Below are positions 51,718 through 59,685 of a DNA stretch of 64,000 nt, piece by piece. The DNA lies in contig DASZOL010000111.1 in assembly GCA_035550795.1 (NCBI GenBank), forward strand, positions 62,001-126,000, read 5' to 3'. The first letter of the stretch is position 1. Each line of letters opens with the position of its first letter. Below the pieces are notes generated by a model, which was not told the DNA's origin, ran no database searches, and saw only the letters and a program-made list of their open reading frames with translations. The position numbers were made by a program, and so were the translations under genes. The DNA is from DASRDR01 sp035550795 (lineage in GTDB: Bacteria > Methylomirabilota > Methylomirabilia > Rokubacteriales > DASRDR01).

Positions 51718-52485
51718 CTACTGGGCTCGCGTCGTGACGCCGTTGAGCGCGAGTCGCCCGCCGTCGGCGTAGATCGTGGTGCCCGTCACGTACGACGCCT
51801 CGTCCGAGGCGAGAAACACCGCGACGCTCGCGATCTCGTCGGCCTCCGCGATGCGCCCGAGCGGGGTCCTCATGAGGAACCGGTCAATCATGCCGGGCAG
51901 GCTGAAGAAGCCGGCGTTGATGGGCGTATTGACCGTGCCCGGGCCGATGCCGTTGACGCGGATACCGTGCGCCGCGAGGGCCACTGCCATGCCCTTGGTC
52001 AGCATGGAGATGCCGCCCTTGGAGGCGGCGTAGTGGACCAGCACCGGGTGCGCCACGACCGCGTTGACGGAGCTCATGTTGATGATCGTCCCGCGGGTGC
52101 CGGCCTGCACCATCTGCCGCGCGGCGGTCTGGCCGCAGAGGAACGTGCCCTTGAGGTTCACGCGGATCACGCGGTCGAACTCTTCCTCGGTGAGATCCAG
52201 GAAGGGGATCTCGGCCTGGACCGCTGCGTTGGCGACCATGCAGTCGAGCTGTCCGAAGCGCTCGACGGTGCGGGTGATCAGGCGCCGGACCTCCCCGGCG
52301 TCCCCGACATCGGTCGGGACGGCGAGCGCCGCCGTTCCAAGCCTGGCCGCCTCGGCCTTCACCTCGGCAGACAGCCGGTCGGCGAGCACGACACGCGCTC
52401 CCTCCTTGACGAACCGCTGGGCGATCGCAAGCCCGATTCCTCGCGCCGCACCGGTGACGACGACAACCTTGCCCTGGAGCCGCAT
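51718..52485 (-). CDS. short-chain dehydrogenase/reductase (SDR)
   Basis: A 255-residue classical SDR with TGAARGIG, a NAAVQ strand, catalytic Ser in NMSSVN and YAASK. The Asp after the second strand (VVLADRL) favours NAD over NADP. Its ATG at 52485 overlaps the last base of the RidA stop (TGATG), so the two are coupled. Substrate not evident. Confidence 0.88.
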   Translation of the reverse strand: MRLQGKVVVVTGAARGIGLAIAQRFVKEGARVVLADRLSAEVKAEAARLGTAALAVPTDVGDAGEVRRLITRTVERFGQLDCMVANAAVQAEIPFLDLTEEEFDRVIRVNLKGTFLCGQTAARQMVQAGTRGTIINMSSVNAVVAHPVLVHYAASKGGISMLTKGMAVALAAHGIRVNGIGPGTVNTPINAGFFSLPGMIDRFLMRTPLGRIAEADEIASVAVFLASDEASYVTGTTIYADGGRLALNGVTTRAQ

Positions 52486-52883
52486 CAGCGACCCTCGACG
52501 AAGGCGATCGCCTCGATCTCGATCAGGTAGTCTGGGTGAGCCAGCGCGGGGGTCGTGATCAGCGTCGAGGCCGGGAGCTTGGGCCCGAAGAACCCCTCGC
52601 GAATCGGGACGAGGTCTTGTCGGTAGCGCACGTCGGTGAGGAAGAAGGTCAGCTTCACGACGTCGGCGAGGGTGCCGCCTCCCGCCTCGACCATGCCCTT
52701 GACGTTCTTGAGCGCCTGCCGGGCCTGGGCGGGGAAGTCGCCCCGGCCCACGAGGCGTCCCTTGGCGTCCATGGCGATCTGGCCCGAGATGTAGAGGGTC
52801 GTGCCGGGTCCGCTGACCTTGACACCCTGGCAGTACGAGGACGGGTCGAACACGCTCTTGGCGCAGTAGCGTTGCTTGGGCAT
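52485..52883 (-). CDS. RidA family protein (third in the window)
   Basis: A 132-residue RidA-fold protein: SSYCQGVKVSGPGTTLYISGQ, a helix with ALKNVKGMVEAGGGTLADVVKLT and IEIEAIAFVE. The substrate-binding Arg of active RidA is missing; the aligned segment reads LPASTLITTPAL. It may therefore be a non-deaminating homologue or act on another substrate. GGAGG precedes the ATG by 5 nt. Divergent from the acyl-CoA dehydrogenase at 53045. Confidence 0.85.
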   Translation of the reverse strand: MPKQRYCAKSVFDPSSYCQGVKVSGPGTTLYISGQIAMDAKGRLVGRGDFPAQARQALKNVKGMVEAGGGTLADVVKLTFFLTDVRYRQDLVPIREGFFGPKLPASTLITTPALAHPDYLIEIEAIAFVEGR

Positions 52884-53005
52884 CGGGACCTCCGAGTGTG
52901 GGGTGGCGCCGCGCCGCGGTGCCCGCCGATTCTCGGCCAGGAACACCCGGCGCGCAAGTCGCGCCTCGACCGGTGTCGCGCCTCGACGGCAGGGCGTGCG
53001 TCTCC

Positions 53006-53034
53006 TTGACCGTCCCATCCGCGTGTGCTACCAC
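53006..53034 (+). promoter_or_regulatory. sigma70-type promoter of the acyl-CoA dehydrogenase
   Basis: TTGACC (53006-53011), 17-nt spacer ending in TGC (extended -10), TACCAC (53029-53034), and 10 nt to the ATG at 53045. The leader would be about 3-4 nt. Confidence 0.55.
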
Positions 53035-53044
53035 ACGCCTGACG

Positions 53045-54241
53045 ATGGATTTCGCGTTCTCGCCCGCCGAGGAGTCGTTTCGCGCCGAGCTGCGTGAATG
53101 GCTCGATCGCGAGCTGCCCGCTCACCGCACGGAGTGGCCCGCGACGGACGACGAGTTCACGCTCCATCCCGACCGGTCGTTCGACGCATGCCTGGCCTGG
53201 CACAAGCGCCTTCACCGCGGGCGATGGGTCGGCGTCGCCTGGCCCCAGGCGTACGGGGGACGGGGCGCCAGCCTGGTCGAGCAGATGGTCTTCCAGGAGG
53301 AGATGGTGCGCGCCGGTGCCCCGCCAGGCGTGAACACGATCGGGCTCATGCTGGCCGGCCCGGGCATCATGGAGTGGGGTACCGAGACGCAGCGGCACCG
53401 CTTCCTGCCACCGATCCTCGCGGCCGAGGACATCTGGTGCCAGGGCTTCTCCGAGCCTGGGGCGGGGTCCGACCTCGCGGCGCTCGGGACCCGCGCGATC
53501 CTGGACGGCGAGACGTTCCGGGTCTCGGGCCAGAAGGTCTGGACCTCGAACGCCCACCGGAGCCACTGGTGCCTCCTCCTCGTCCGCACGGATCCCGCCG
53601 CGCCGCGCCACGAGGGCATCTCGTGTCTGCTCGTGGACATGCGCAGTCCCGGCATCACGGTCCGGCCGCTGGTGCAGCTGACCGGGGACGCCGAGTTCAA
53701 CGAGGTGTTTTTCGACGACGTGCGGGTACCGCGCAACCACCTGCTGGGGCCGCTCCACGCCGGCTGGAAGGTGGCCATCACGGTGCTCATGTACGAGCGG
53801 ACGGGTCTCGGGAACCAGACGACGCTGCATCACTTCACGCGCTGCCTGCTCGACCTGGCGCGTCAGGTGCCGAGGGGCGACGGACCGGCCTCGAAGGACC
53901 CGGTGGTGCGCCAGGCGCTCGCCCGGTGCTGGATCGACACTGAGACGCTCCGGCTCACGAGCCTCCGCTCCTTGACGCGCCGCCTTCGCGGCGAGACGCC
54001 GGGCCCGGAGAGCTCGGTGCTGAAGCTCGCGTACAGCGAGGCGTACGTGCGAATGGCGGAGGCGGCGAGCGCCTTGCTCGGCGTCCGGGGTCAGCTCTGG
54101 CGAGGCGTGCACGGGGCGCCGGACAACGGCCGGTGGGCGTTCCAGTCGTTGTTCGCGCGGCGCTTCGCGATCGCGGGCGGGACCTCGGAGATCCAGCGCA
54201 ACATCATCGGCGACCGCGTGCTGGGACTGCCACGGTCGTGA
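53045..54241 (+). CDS. acyl-CoA dehydrogenase
   Basis: A 398-residue flavoenzyme: AWPQAYGGRG, GFSEPGAGSDLAALGT (FAD loop), VSGQKVWTSNAH and the C-terminal AGGTSEIQRNIIGDRVLGL typical of the family. The C-terminal Arg/Glu pattern fits short/branched-chain or long-chain substrates; substrate unknown. The GTGA overlap with the next gene suggests coexpression. Confidence 0.92.
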   Translation: MDFAFSPAEESFRAELREWLDRELPAHRTEWPATDDEFTLHPDRSFDACLAWHKRLHRGRWVGVAWPQAYGGRGASLVEQMVFQEEMVRAGAPPGVNTIGLMLAGPGIMEWGTETQRHRFLPPILAAEDIWCQGFSEPGAGSDLAALGTRAILDGETFRVSGQKVWTSNAHRSHWCLLLVRTDPAAPRHEGISCLLVDMRSPGITVRPLVQLTGDAEFNEVFFDDVRVPRNHLLGPLHAGWKVAITVLMYERTGLGNQTTLHHFTRCLLDLARQVPRGDGPASKDPVVRQALARCWIDTETLRLTSLRSLTRRLRGETPGPESSVLKLAYSEAYVRMAEAASALLGVRGQLWRGVHGAPDNGRWAFQSLFARRFAIAGGTSEIQRNIIGDRVLGLPRS

Positions 54242-55014
54242 CCGACCGCCTGCTGGAAGCCGCGAGGGACGCGGCTCGGAGCGCGGGCGCGATCGCGCTC
54301 CGTTACTTCCGCGGGGACGTCCGCGTCATGCGGAAGGCCGATCGGACGCCCGTCACCCAGGCCGACCACGAGGCGGAGGTCGCCATCGCGGATCGGCTCC
54401 GTCCAGCCTTTCCGGACATCGGGTTCCTCGGCGAGGAGTTCGGCGCCCAGGGGAGCCAGTCCCGGCGCTGGATCATCGATCCCATCGACGGGACCAAGAA
54501 CTTCGTCCGGGGGATCCCGTACTGGGCGACGCTGCTGGCTCTCGAGGAGGAAGGCGAAGTCACGCTCGGGGTGGTGCATGCGCCGATGACGGGCGAGCTC
54601 TTCTGGGCTCGCCGGGGACAGGGCGCGTGGGCGGACGGCGTTCCCCTCCGGGTGTCGCGCGTCGACCACTTGGCCGAGGCGATGCTGGTGCACTCGAGCC
54701 TCAATCTTCTGCGGCCGCTCGACGACGGGCGAGCCTGGGACGGCTTCGTCCGCTTGGTCGAGGCGACGGATCGCCAGCGCGGGTTCGGGGACTACTTCGG
54801 GTACACGTTCGTCCTGCGCGGCCAGGCGGAGCTCATGTTCGAGGCGGACGTGAAACCGTGGGACATCGCGCCTCTCAAGGTGCTGATCGAGGAGGCGGGA
54901 GGGCGCTTCACGGATCTCGCGGGGCGGCCGACGATCTACTCCGGAACCGCACTTGCCTCGAACGGCCACGTCCACGCCGAGGCGCTGGCGCTGCTGAACC
55001 GCCCCGCCGACTGA
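54238..55014 (+). CDS. inositol monophosphatase/histidinol-phosphatase (HisN) family protein
   Basis: A 258-residue Mg-dependent phosphatase: the metal Glu in GEEFGAQG (E66, E67), DPIDGTKNF (D81, D84, T86) and the C-terminal Asp in VKPWDIAPL. The specific substrate (inositol phosphate, histidinol phosphate or PAP) cannot be separated by eye; the sequence resembles HisN-type enzymes. Starts with GTG overlapping the acyl-CoA dehydrogenase stop. Confidence 0.86.
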   Translation: MTDRLLEAARDAARSAGAIALRYFRGDVRVMRKADRTPVTQADHEAEVAIADRLRPAFPDIGFLGEEFGAQGSQSRRWIIDPIDGTKNFVRGIPYWATLLALEEEGEVTLGVVHAPMTGELFWARRGQGAWADGVPLRVSRVDHLAEAMLVHSSLNLLRPLDDGRAWDGFVRLVEATDRQRGFGDYFGYTFVLRGQAELMFEADVKPWDIAPLKVLIEEAGGRFTDLAGRPTIYSGTALASNGHVHAEALALLNRPAD

Positions 55015-55139
55015 CGCCGCCTGGCGCGCGGGGGCCCGGCGGGCGGGTCCGGCCACGCGACGCCGCGTGGGCGGCGACGCGTCGGGAGGCGGACGATGGA
55101 GTCAGCCGCCAGCGGCAGCGGTCCGTCGCGCGCGCCTCT

Positions 55140-55784
55140 TCACCGGCTGGACACCGGGACTCCGGGCGACGCCGTCCCTGCGCGGCCGCCCGAGCCTGAC
55201 CAGTCCGCCAGCAGTCGGCGAGTGACCAGCTGAACCAGCGAGAAGCCGAACTGTGGATTCTGGAAGTAGAGCTTCAGGACCTTGTCTTCCGTGAGGGTGA
55301 GCGCGACGACGTCCGTCTCGCAGATCGCGCTTGTTGTGCGCTCGTGATTCGGCGCGAAGAGGCCGATCTCTCCGATGATGGCGCCTTCCTTCTTGACCAG
55401 GACGTCGATCTCCGGCAGCTGGACCGACCCCCGAGACAGGACGTACAGATGGGTGGCCCTGTCACCTTTCCGGAAGAGCACGTGCCCCGCCTTGAAGGTT
55501 CGCTTCGTCAGGAACGGGATCATGGCTTCGAACGAGAACCCCCCTTCGGAGGCACGCTTGATGTCTCTGATCAGCTGACGGATCTCCAGCAGGCGCTTGA
55601 TGTTGAGAGGCAGGAGAAGCAGGTGCAGGATGAGCACCGGATAGATCTCGCCGAAGAACCCGTACCCGATGAACGCGATGTTGCTCGCGATGGCGCAGCC
55701 TCGCAGGGGAATCATCGTCTTCATGTAGAAGGTGGACAGCACCAGGATCGACGCGACGTAGCCGGTCACTTCGAGCCACTTCAT
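55140..55784 (-). CDS. membrane protein with cyclic-nucleotide-binding domain
   Basis: A 214-residue protein: three short membrane helices (about 5-63), a basic/helical linker (64-90), and a cNMP-binding domain (about 93-195). The phosphate-binding cassette GEIGLFAPNHERTTS (138-152) keeps the Gly-Glu pair and the Arg149 with Thr150/151, so it should bind cAMP. The topology is like Popeye-domain and related bacterial membrane receptors. The ATG at 55784 is chosen because GGAGGAAGG precedes it and the first helix follows at once. It is the only candidate cAMP receptor in this window for the cyclase at 10966. Confidence 0.84.
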   Translation of the reverse strand: MKWLEVTGYVASILVLSTFYMKTMIPLRGCAIASNIAFIGYGFFGEIYPVLILHLLLLPLNIKRLLEIRQLIRDIKRASEGGFSFEAMIPFLTKRTFKAGHVLFRKGDRATHLYVLSRGSVQLPEIDVLVKKEGAIIGEIGLFAPNHERTTSAICETDVVALTLTEDKVLKLYFQNPQFGFSLVQLVTRRLLADWSGSGGRAGTASPGVPVSSR

Positions 55785-55967
55785 GCCTTCCTCCGTCGGA
55801 CGGGGCTGCCGCGATGATGTCGCGCGACACGTTGTCACGAGTCTGGCACGTGCGCCACAGATCCTCGCCGCAAGATAGGTGCCCGGGCCCGGTCGCCACT
55901 CGCCGGTTGAAGTTCGCGATTCGAGAAGGGAACGTGGTCTGAGCGGTCGGCTCTCGTGCGGCCACCA

Positions 55968-55992
55968 CCACCACCCGGAGCCGGGGTGGTGG
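55968..55992 (-). terminator. hairpin after the epoxide hydrolase gene
   Basis: CCACCACCCGG (55968-55978), a 2-nt loop, then CCGGGGTGGTGG (55981-55992): an 11-bp stem with one bulge. Located 30 nt past the minus-strand hydrolase stop. No U-tract. Confidence 0.4.
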
Positions 55993-56021
55993 AGCACGGA
56001 GAACGCCCGCTCTCCCGGGTG

Positions 56022-56918
56022 CTAGGGGGTGTGCGCGTCCAGGAGGCGCCGGATCTCCCGCGCGAGCTTGTCGGGAGCCTCCAGGCTCACGAAGTGGCCC
56101 ACGCCCGGGAGCGGCCGGAGATCCACCGGACAGCCGGCGTCGATCTCGCTGTTCATGGCCACCCGGGCCGAGAGCGCGCCGTCCTTGGCCGCCCACACGA
56201 GTGTGAACGGCGCCGTGATGGGCGCTCGGTAGACGGCCTCCAACCGGGCGCGCTTCGCCGGTAGGAGCTGCGTGCTGACCATCTCGCGGTAGTAGTTGAT
56301 CGGCCCGCGCATGTCGTCGGCCGTCTGGAACCGGGAGACCAGCTCGTCGACGAGGGCCACGTCCATCGTGCCCGTCTGCCCCTCCCGGAGGGTGAAGGAC
56401 AGCTTCAGTACCCGGCGACCGATCGGCGTGGTCAGGAAGAGCTCGGGCAGCCACGGGATCTCGAAGATGGGCACCCACGGGATTCGAATCGTCTGAAAGT
56501 CCTCGAAGTGGAGGACGGCCCGCACGAGCGTTCTCGGATGCGGGCAGTTGACGACGGCGACCCTCCTGACGAGATGCGAGTATCGATGGGCAAAGATCCA
56601 GGCGAGCGCGCCGCCCCAGTCGTGGGAGACGAGCACGGGTCTCTCCAGCCCGAGAGCCTGGATCAACGCGCTGATGTCGTCGGTGAGCGTGAAGACGTCG
56701 TAGCCGCTCGGCGGGCGCTCCGTCTGACCGTAGCCGCGCAGGTCCGGCGCATAGAGGCGCGCCTCCCCCAGCAGGTTCATCACCGGACGCCAGCTCATCC
56801 ATCCTTCGGGGAACCCGTGCAGACATAGCACCGGCGGCCCGTCGGACGGCCCCGACGTCGCGACGTGGAAGGTGATCCCGTTCGCCCGAACCTGCCGGTG
56901 CTCGATGCTCGTGGTCAT
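56022..56918 (-). CDS. alpha/beta hydrolase, epoxide-hydrolase type
   Basis: A 298-residue enzyme. Oxyanion motif HGFPEGW, nucleophile Asp in SHDWGGAL, charge-relay Asp in AKDGALS and His in GVGHFVSLE, and the cap-domain GPINYYRE with the probable ring-opening Tyr. The combination of Asp nucleophile, HGFP and NYYR cap is typical of soluble epoxide hydrolases; a haloalkane dehalogenase would have a Trp after the nucleophile Asp too, but would lack the cap Tyr motif. It could hydrolyse the epoxide made by the halohydrin dehalogenase encoded at 59686-60438. Confidence 0.86.
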   Translation of the reverse strand: MTTSIEHRQVRANGITFHVATSGPSDGPPVLCLHGFPEGWMSWRPVMNLLGEARLYAPDLRGYGQTERPPSGYDVFTLTDDISALIQALGLERPVLVSHDWGGALAWIFAHRYSHLVRRVAVVNCPHPRTLVRAVLHFEDFQTIRIPWVPIFEIPWLPELFLTTPIGRRVLKLSFTLREGQTGTMDVALVDELVSRFQTADDMRGPINYYREMVSTQLLPAKRARLEAVYRAPITAPFTLVWAAKDGALSARVAMNSEIDAGCPVDLRPLPGVGHFVSLEAPDKLAREIRRLLDAHTP

Positions 56919-56962
56919 CGCTTCTCCGCCGAGGCCGACGTCCGCGCGGACTCGATCGAAGG

Positions 56963-57670
56963 CTACCCGCGAGAGCCCCGCTCCAGGACTCGCACCGCGT
57001 ACTGGGTCCGGATGACCCGATCGAGACGGGGGTCGGCGAGCTCCAGCTCGTACGCATCGCCATAAACCAGCTGGCCGTCGACCGTCGGCACCGTTCCCGA
57101 GAGGAGGAGGACACCGTCGAGCGCGCGGCCCACGCGGCGACGGAGGCCCGCCAGGAGCACGTCCGGTGCGAGGAGGCTCCCCAACTTGGCCTCCTGGTAA
57201 AGGCGCCGCTTCCGACCGCTTCGGACCCAGGCCCGGAGCTCGAGATCGTCCCAGTGCCCTTCGATCTCAGACAGGGGCCACACGGTGGCCGCGAGCACCT
57301 TGGGGCACAGCTGCTTCGAGGCCGGGACCGAGTGGCGCTCGACGAAGCGGTCGGTCTGGTCGCTCGCGACCGTCACCCAGGGCCCTCCCGGCCCGAGCAG
57401 CAGCGCGAACTCGGCCTCTCCCGAGGTGAACGGCCCTTGCACCTCCACCACGTGCTCGACAGTGGCGAGGTAGGCGGCTACTGCGAAGAAGACCGGCACC
57501 TCCTTCGGCCGCGCGATGCCGAGGCCTCCAAGCTCCTCGATGTGCCGCTCCGCGTCCGCTCGATCCCGGCTCGTGTAGCCGGCGCAGACGATGTGGCGCA
57601 CCAGGAAGGAGAGCGGCGTCCGACCCTCGCGCCCCTCGATGGTTAGGGACAGTTCGGGCTGGAAGACCAC
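56963..57670 (-). CDS. DUF2848 family protein
   Basis: A 235-residue protein with the DUF2848 signature SDQTDRFVERHSVPASKQLCPKVLA and HWDDLELRAWVRSG. The family lies in the fumarylacetoacetate-hydrolase superfamily and its enzymology is not established. It contains EVPVFFAVAAYLA, which resembles the metal/substrate region of FAH-type proteins. It is on the same strand as the sulfur-handling genes 57711-59663. Confidence 0.83.
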   Translation of the reverse strand: MVFQPELSLTIEGREGRTPLSFLVRHIVCAGYTSRDRADAERHIEELGGLGIARPKEVPVFFAVAAYLATVEHVVEVQGPFTSGEAEFALLLGPGGPWVTVASDQTDRFVERHSVPASKQLCPKVLAATVWPLSEIEGHWDDLELRAWVRSGRKRRLYQEAKLGSLLAPDVLLAGLRRRVGRALDGVLLLSGTVPTVDGQLVYGDAYELELADPRLDRVIRTQYAVRVLERGSRG

Positions 57671-57710
57671 GACCCGCGCTCAGGCGCCTCCCGGGGAGAA
57701 CACGGGCCGC

Positions 57711-58271
57711 TCAAACGAAGAGCGATACGCGCGAGCGAGCCGCATCACCCAGGAAGGTTGCGACTCCTCCGACCTCGACGCCCTCGATCAGCTCCTCGCG
57801 CGCGATGCCCATCACGTCCATCGACATCGTGCAGGCGATGAGCTTGACGCCCAGCTGGCGGGCCATGTCGAACAGCTCGTCCACGGACGCCACCTGCTTG
57901 TCTCGCATCATCGATTGGAGCATGACGCGGCCCATGCCACCGAAGTTCATCTGCGAGACGGGCATCCGGTTCAACCGGCGCGGGGTCATGAGGGTGAAGA
58001 GCCTCTCCTTGAGGCCCTTGCCGCGCAATGTCGGCCGCTTCTTGAGCGCGGAGAGGCCCCAGAACGTGTAGAACACCGATACCTCCAGACCCATCGCCGC
58101 GGCGCCCGTCGCGATGACGAGGGCGGCGAGGTTCCGGTCGAGGTCCCCGGAGAAGACCACCAGCGTCACCCGGTCGTCCGGCAGGCGCGCGCGCAGCTCG
58201 GCCAGGCGCTCGTCCACGTAGGCGCGAACCGCGGGGTCGATCGCGAGCTCGGTCACCGTCGCGGTCGTCAT
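57711..58271 (-). CDS. dsrE2: DsrE2-type sulfur carrier
   Basis: A 186-residue DsrE/F-like protein. The VIATGAAAMGLEVSVFYTFWGL strand-helix and the conserved Cys147 in IACTMSMDVMGI are characteristic of DsrE2, as is the closing EGVEVGGVATFLGDA. In sulfur oxidisers and other bacteria it passes persulfide sulfur with TusA. The gene order rhodanese-TusA-DsrE2 is the usual one and is preserved here. The ATG at 58271 overlaps the tusA stop (ATGA). Confidence 0.86.
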   Translation of the reverse strand: MTTATVTELAIDPAVRAYVDERLAELRARLPDDRVTLVVFSGDLDRNLAALVIATGAAAMGLEVSVFYTFWGLSALKKRPTLRGKGLKERLFTLMTPRRLNRMPVSQMNFGGMGRVMLQSMMRDKQVASVDELFDMARQLGVKLIACTMSMDVMGIAREELIEGVEVGGVATFLGDAARSRVSLFV

Positions 58272-58516
58272 GCCTTCCTCCTCAGCAGGTGCACGAACGT
58301 CTTCCGGCCCTGCTCGTCCTGGCCCTCCTCCTGGTTCACCAGCTCGTAGCTCGTGCTGGTCTTGATCCAGCCCTGAAAGTCCAGCACCGAACCGGGATCG
58401 GTCGCGACCACCTTCAGGATCTCGCCGACCGGGATGGCGTCGATCTCCTTCTTCGCCTTGACGATCGGCATCGGGCACTTCAGTCCGCGGGCGTCCACGG
58501 TCCGGTACTCCGCCAT
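58268..58516 (-). CDS. tusA: TusA-family sulfurtransferase
   Basis: An 82-residue sulfur-carrier protein. The active Cys14 lies in GLKCPMPIV, the CPxP motif of the family, followed by the strand VVATDPGSV. Transfers persulfide sulfur between rhodanese and DsrE2-type proteins. It overlaps the dsrE2 start. Confidence 0.92.
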   Translation of the reverse strand: MAEYRTVDARGLKCPMPIVKAKKEIDAIPVGEILKVVATDPGSVLDFQGWIKTSTSYELVNQEEGQDEQGRKTFVHLLRRKA

Positions 58517-58520
58517 TGCC

Positions 58521-59663
58521 TTACCTCCTCGACAGCGCGCACTGGTTCTTGCCCAGCTCGAGCTCGGTCAGCTCCGTCTCGGCGGGCGTCTCGCGGCCCA
58601 GGTTGATCGCCCGGATCCGGGCGTACTCGGCCGGTGCCGAGCCCGCGGCGTGCTCGGCCTCGCGCACGAACGCGTCCAGGTCGAGACGCATGGCCTGGTT
58701 GCGTTGCCGCAGGTCGCCAAGCGTGCCGGCCACGACGCCGAGCGGCCCGGCGAGGGCGACGGTGCTCGCGTGAGCCGGCAGCACGACGACCGCGTCGCGG
58801 AGCGACCGGAGCCGCTCGTGCAGCGTTCGGTGGAGATCCCGCGCCCAGGCGGCCGCCTGACCGCCCAGGTCCGGCCGCCCAACGTCGTCGACGAACAAGG
58901 TGTCGCCGGTCAGGAGAAAGCCGTCTCCCACCAGCAGCGACGTGCTGCCGGGAGTGTGACCCGGCGTGCTGAGGGAGACGATCGGGAGGACGTCGAGCTT
59001 GCCGATCCGGATGGGCTGCCCATCTGGCAGATCCTCGACGGGGACGGACGCTCCCTCGAAGTCGCGCTGGCTGGCATGGTAGGCGACGCCGCCCTCCCGG
59101 GCGAGCGCGGGTCCGCCCGACACGTGGTCGGCGTGCAGGTGGGTGTCGAAAACCCCCCGGAGGCGGAGGCTCTCGCGATCGAGCAGGCCCCGGTAGACGT
59201 CGGTCCCCCGGTGCGGGTCGACCACGACCGCGTCCTGCCCCCGCGCCACGACGTACGACAGGCACCCGCGGCCGAAGCGGAGCACCTGCCACAGGCGGGC
59301 CGGTCCGCTCGCGGAGACGGGCCGCACGGTCGTGCCGAGCCCCCACGCGACCATGCCCCCGGTGAGGTTGGCGGCGGCCAGCCCCCGTGCCAGAAGGAGC
59401 TCGGCCACGTAGACGGAGGATCCGCCCTCGGCGCAGACGACGACCAGGTCCCCTGCGCGGCCGCCGAGCCAGTCCGTGACCTTGCGAACCGACGCCTCCT
59501 CGCGCTCGACGAACTCGAAGTAGGGGACGTTCAGCACGTCGACCGGACGGGGGCCCTCCACCCGCCAGCGCGCGAACTCCTCCGCGTTGCGGACATCGAG
59601 AATCCGGGGCGGCGTCTCCGCGGCGAGGCGCTGGTAGAGGTCGGGGGCGGCGAGCTCGGTCAT
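58521..59663 (-). CDS. rhodanese-MBL fusion (persulfide dioxygenase-like)
   Basis: A 380-residue protein with an N-terminal rhodanese domain (about 8-110; catalytic Cys77 in VVCAEGGSS) followed by a metallo-beta-lactamase fold (about 125-375) with HLHADH (H175, H177, D179, H180), H236 in GHTPGS and D254 in LTGDTLF. Persulfide dioxygenases of the ETHE1 group bind one iron with this ligand set and are often fused to rhodanese, usually in the order MBL-rhodanese; here the order is reversed. It lies 4 nt upstream of tusA. Confidence 0.86.
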   Translation of the reverse strand: MTELAAPDLYQRLAAETPPRILDVRNAEEFARWRVEGPRPVDVLNVPYFEFVEREEASVRKVTDWLGGRAGDLVVVCAEGGSSVYVAELLLARGLAAANLTGGMVAWGLGTTVRPVSASGPARLWQVLRFGRGCLSYVVARGQDAVVVDPHRGTDVYRGLLDRESLRLRGVFDTHLHADHVSGGPALAREGGVAYHASQRDFEGASVPVEDLPDGQPIRIGKLDVLPIVSLSTPGHTPGSTSLLVGDGFLLTGDTLFVDDVGRPDLGGQAAAWARDLHRTLHERLRSLRDAVVVLPAHASTVALAGPLGVVAGTLGDLRQRNQAMRLDLDAFVREAEHAAGSAPAEYARIRAINLGRETPAETELTELELGKNQCALSRR

Positions 59664-59685
59664 GACACGGGCTCCGGCAGGCCGC

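Noticed and set aside
53045..54241. Frameshift or pseudogene state in the acyl-CoA dehydrogenases
   Set aside because: All three dehydrogenases keep full-length frames and FAD motifs.
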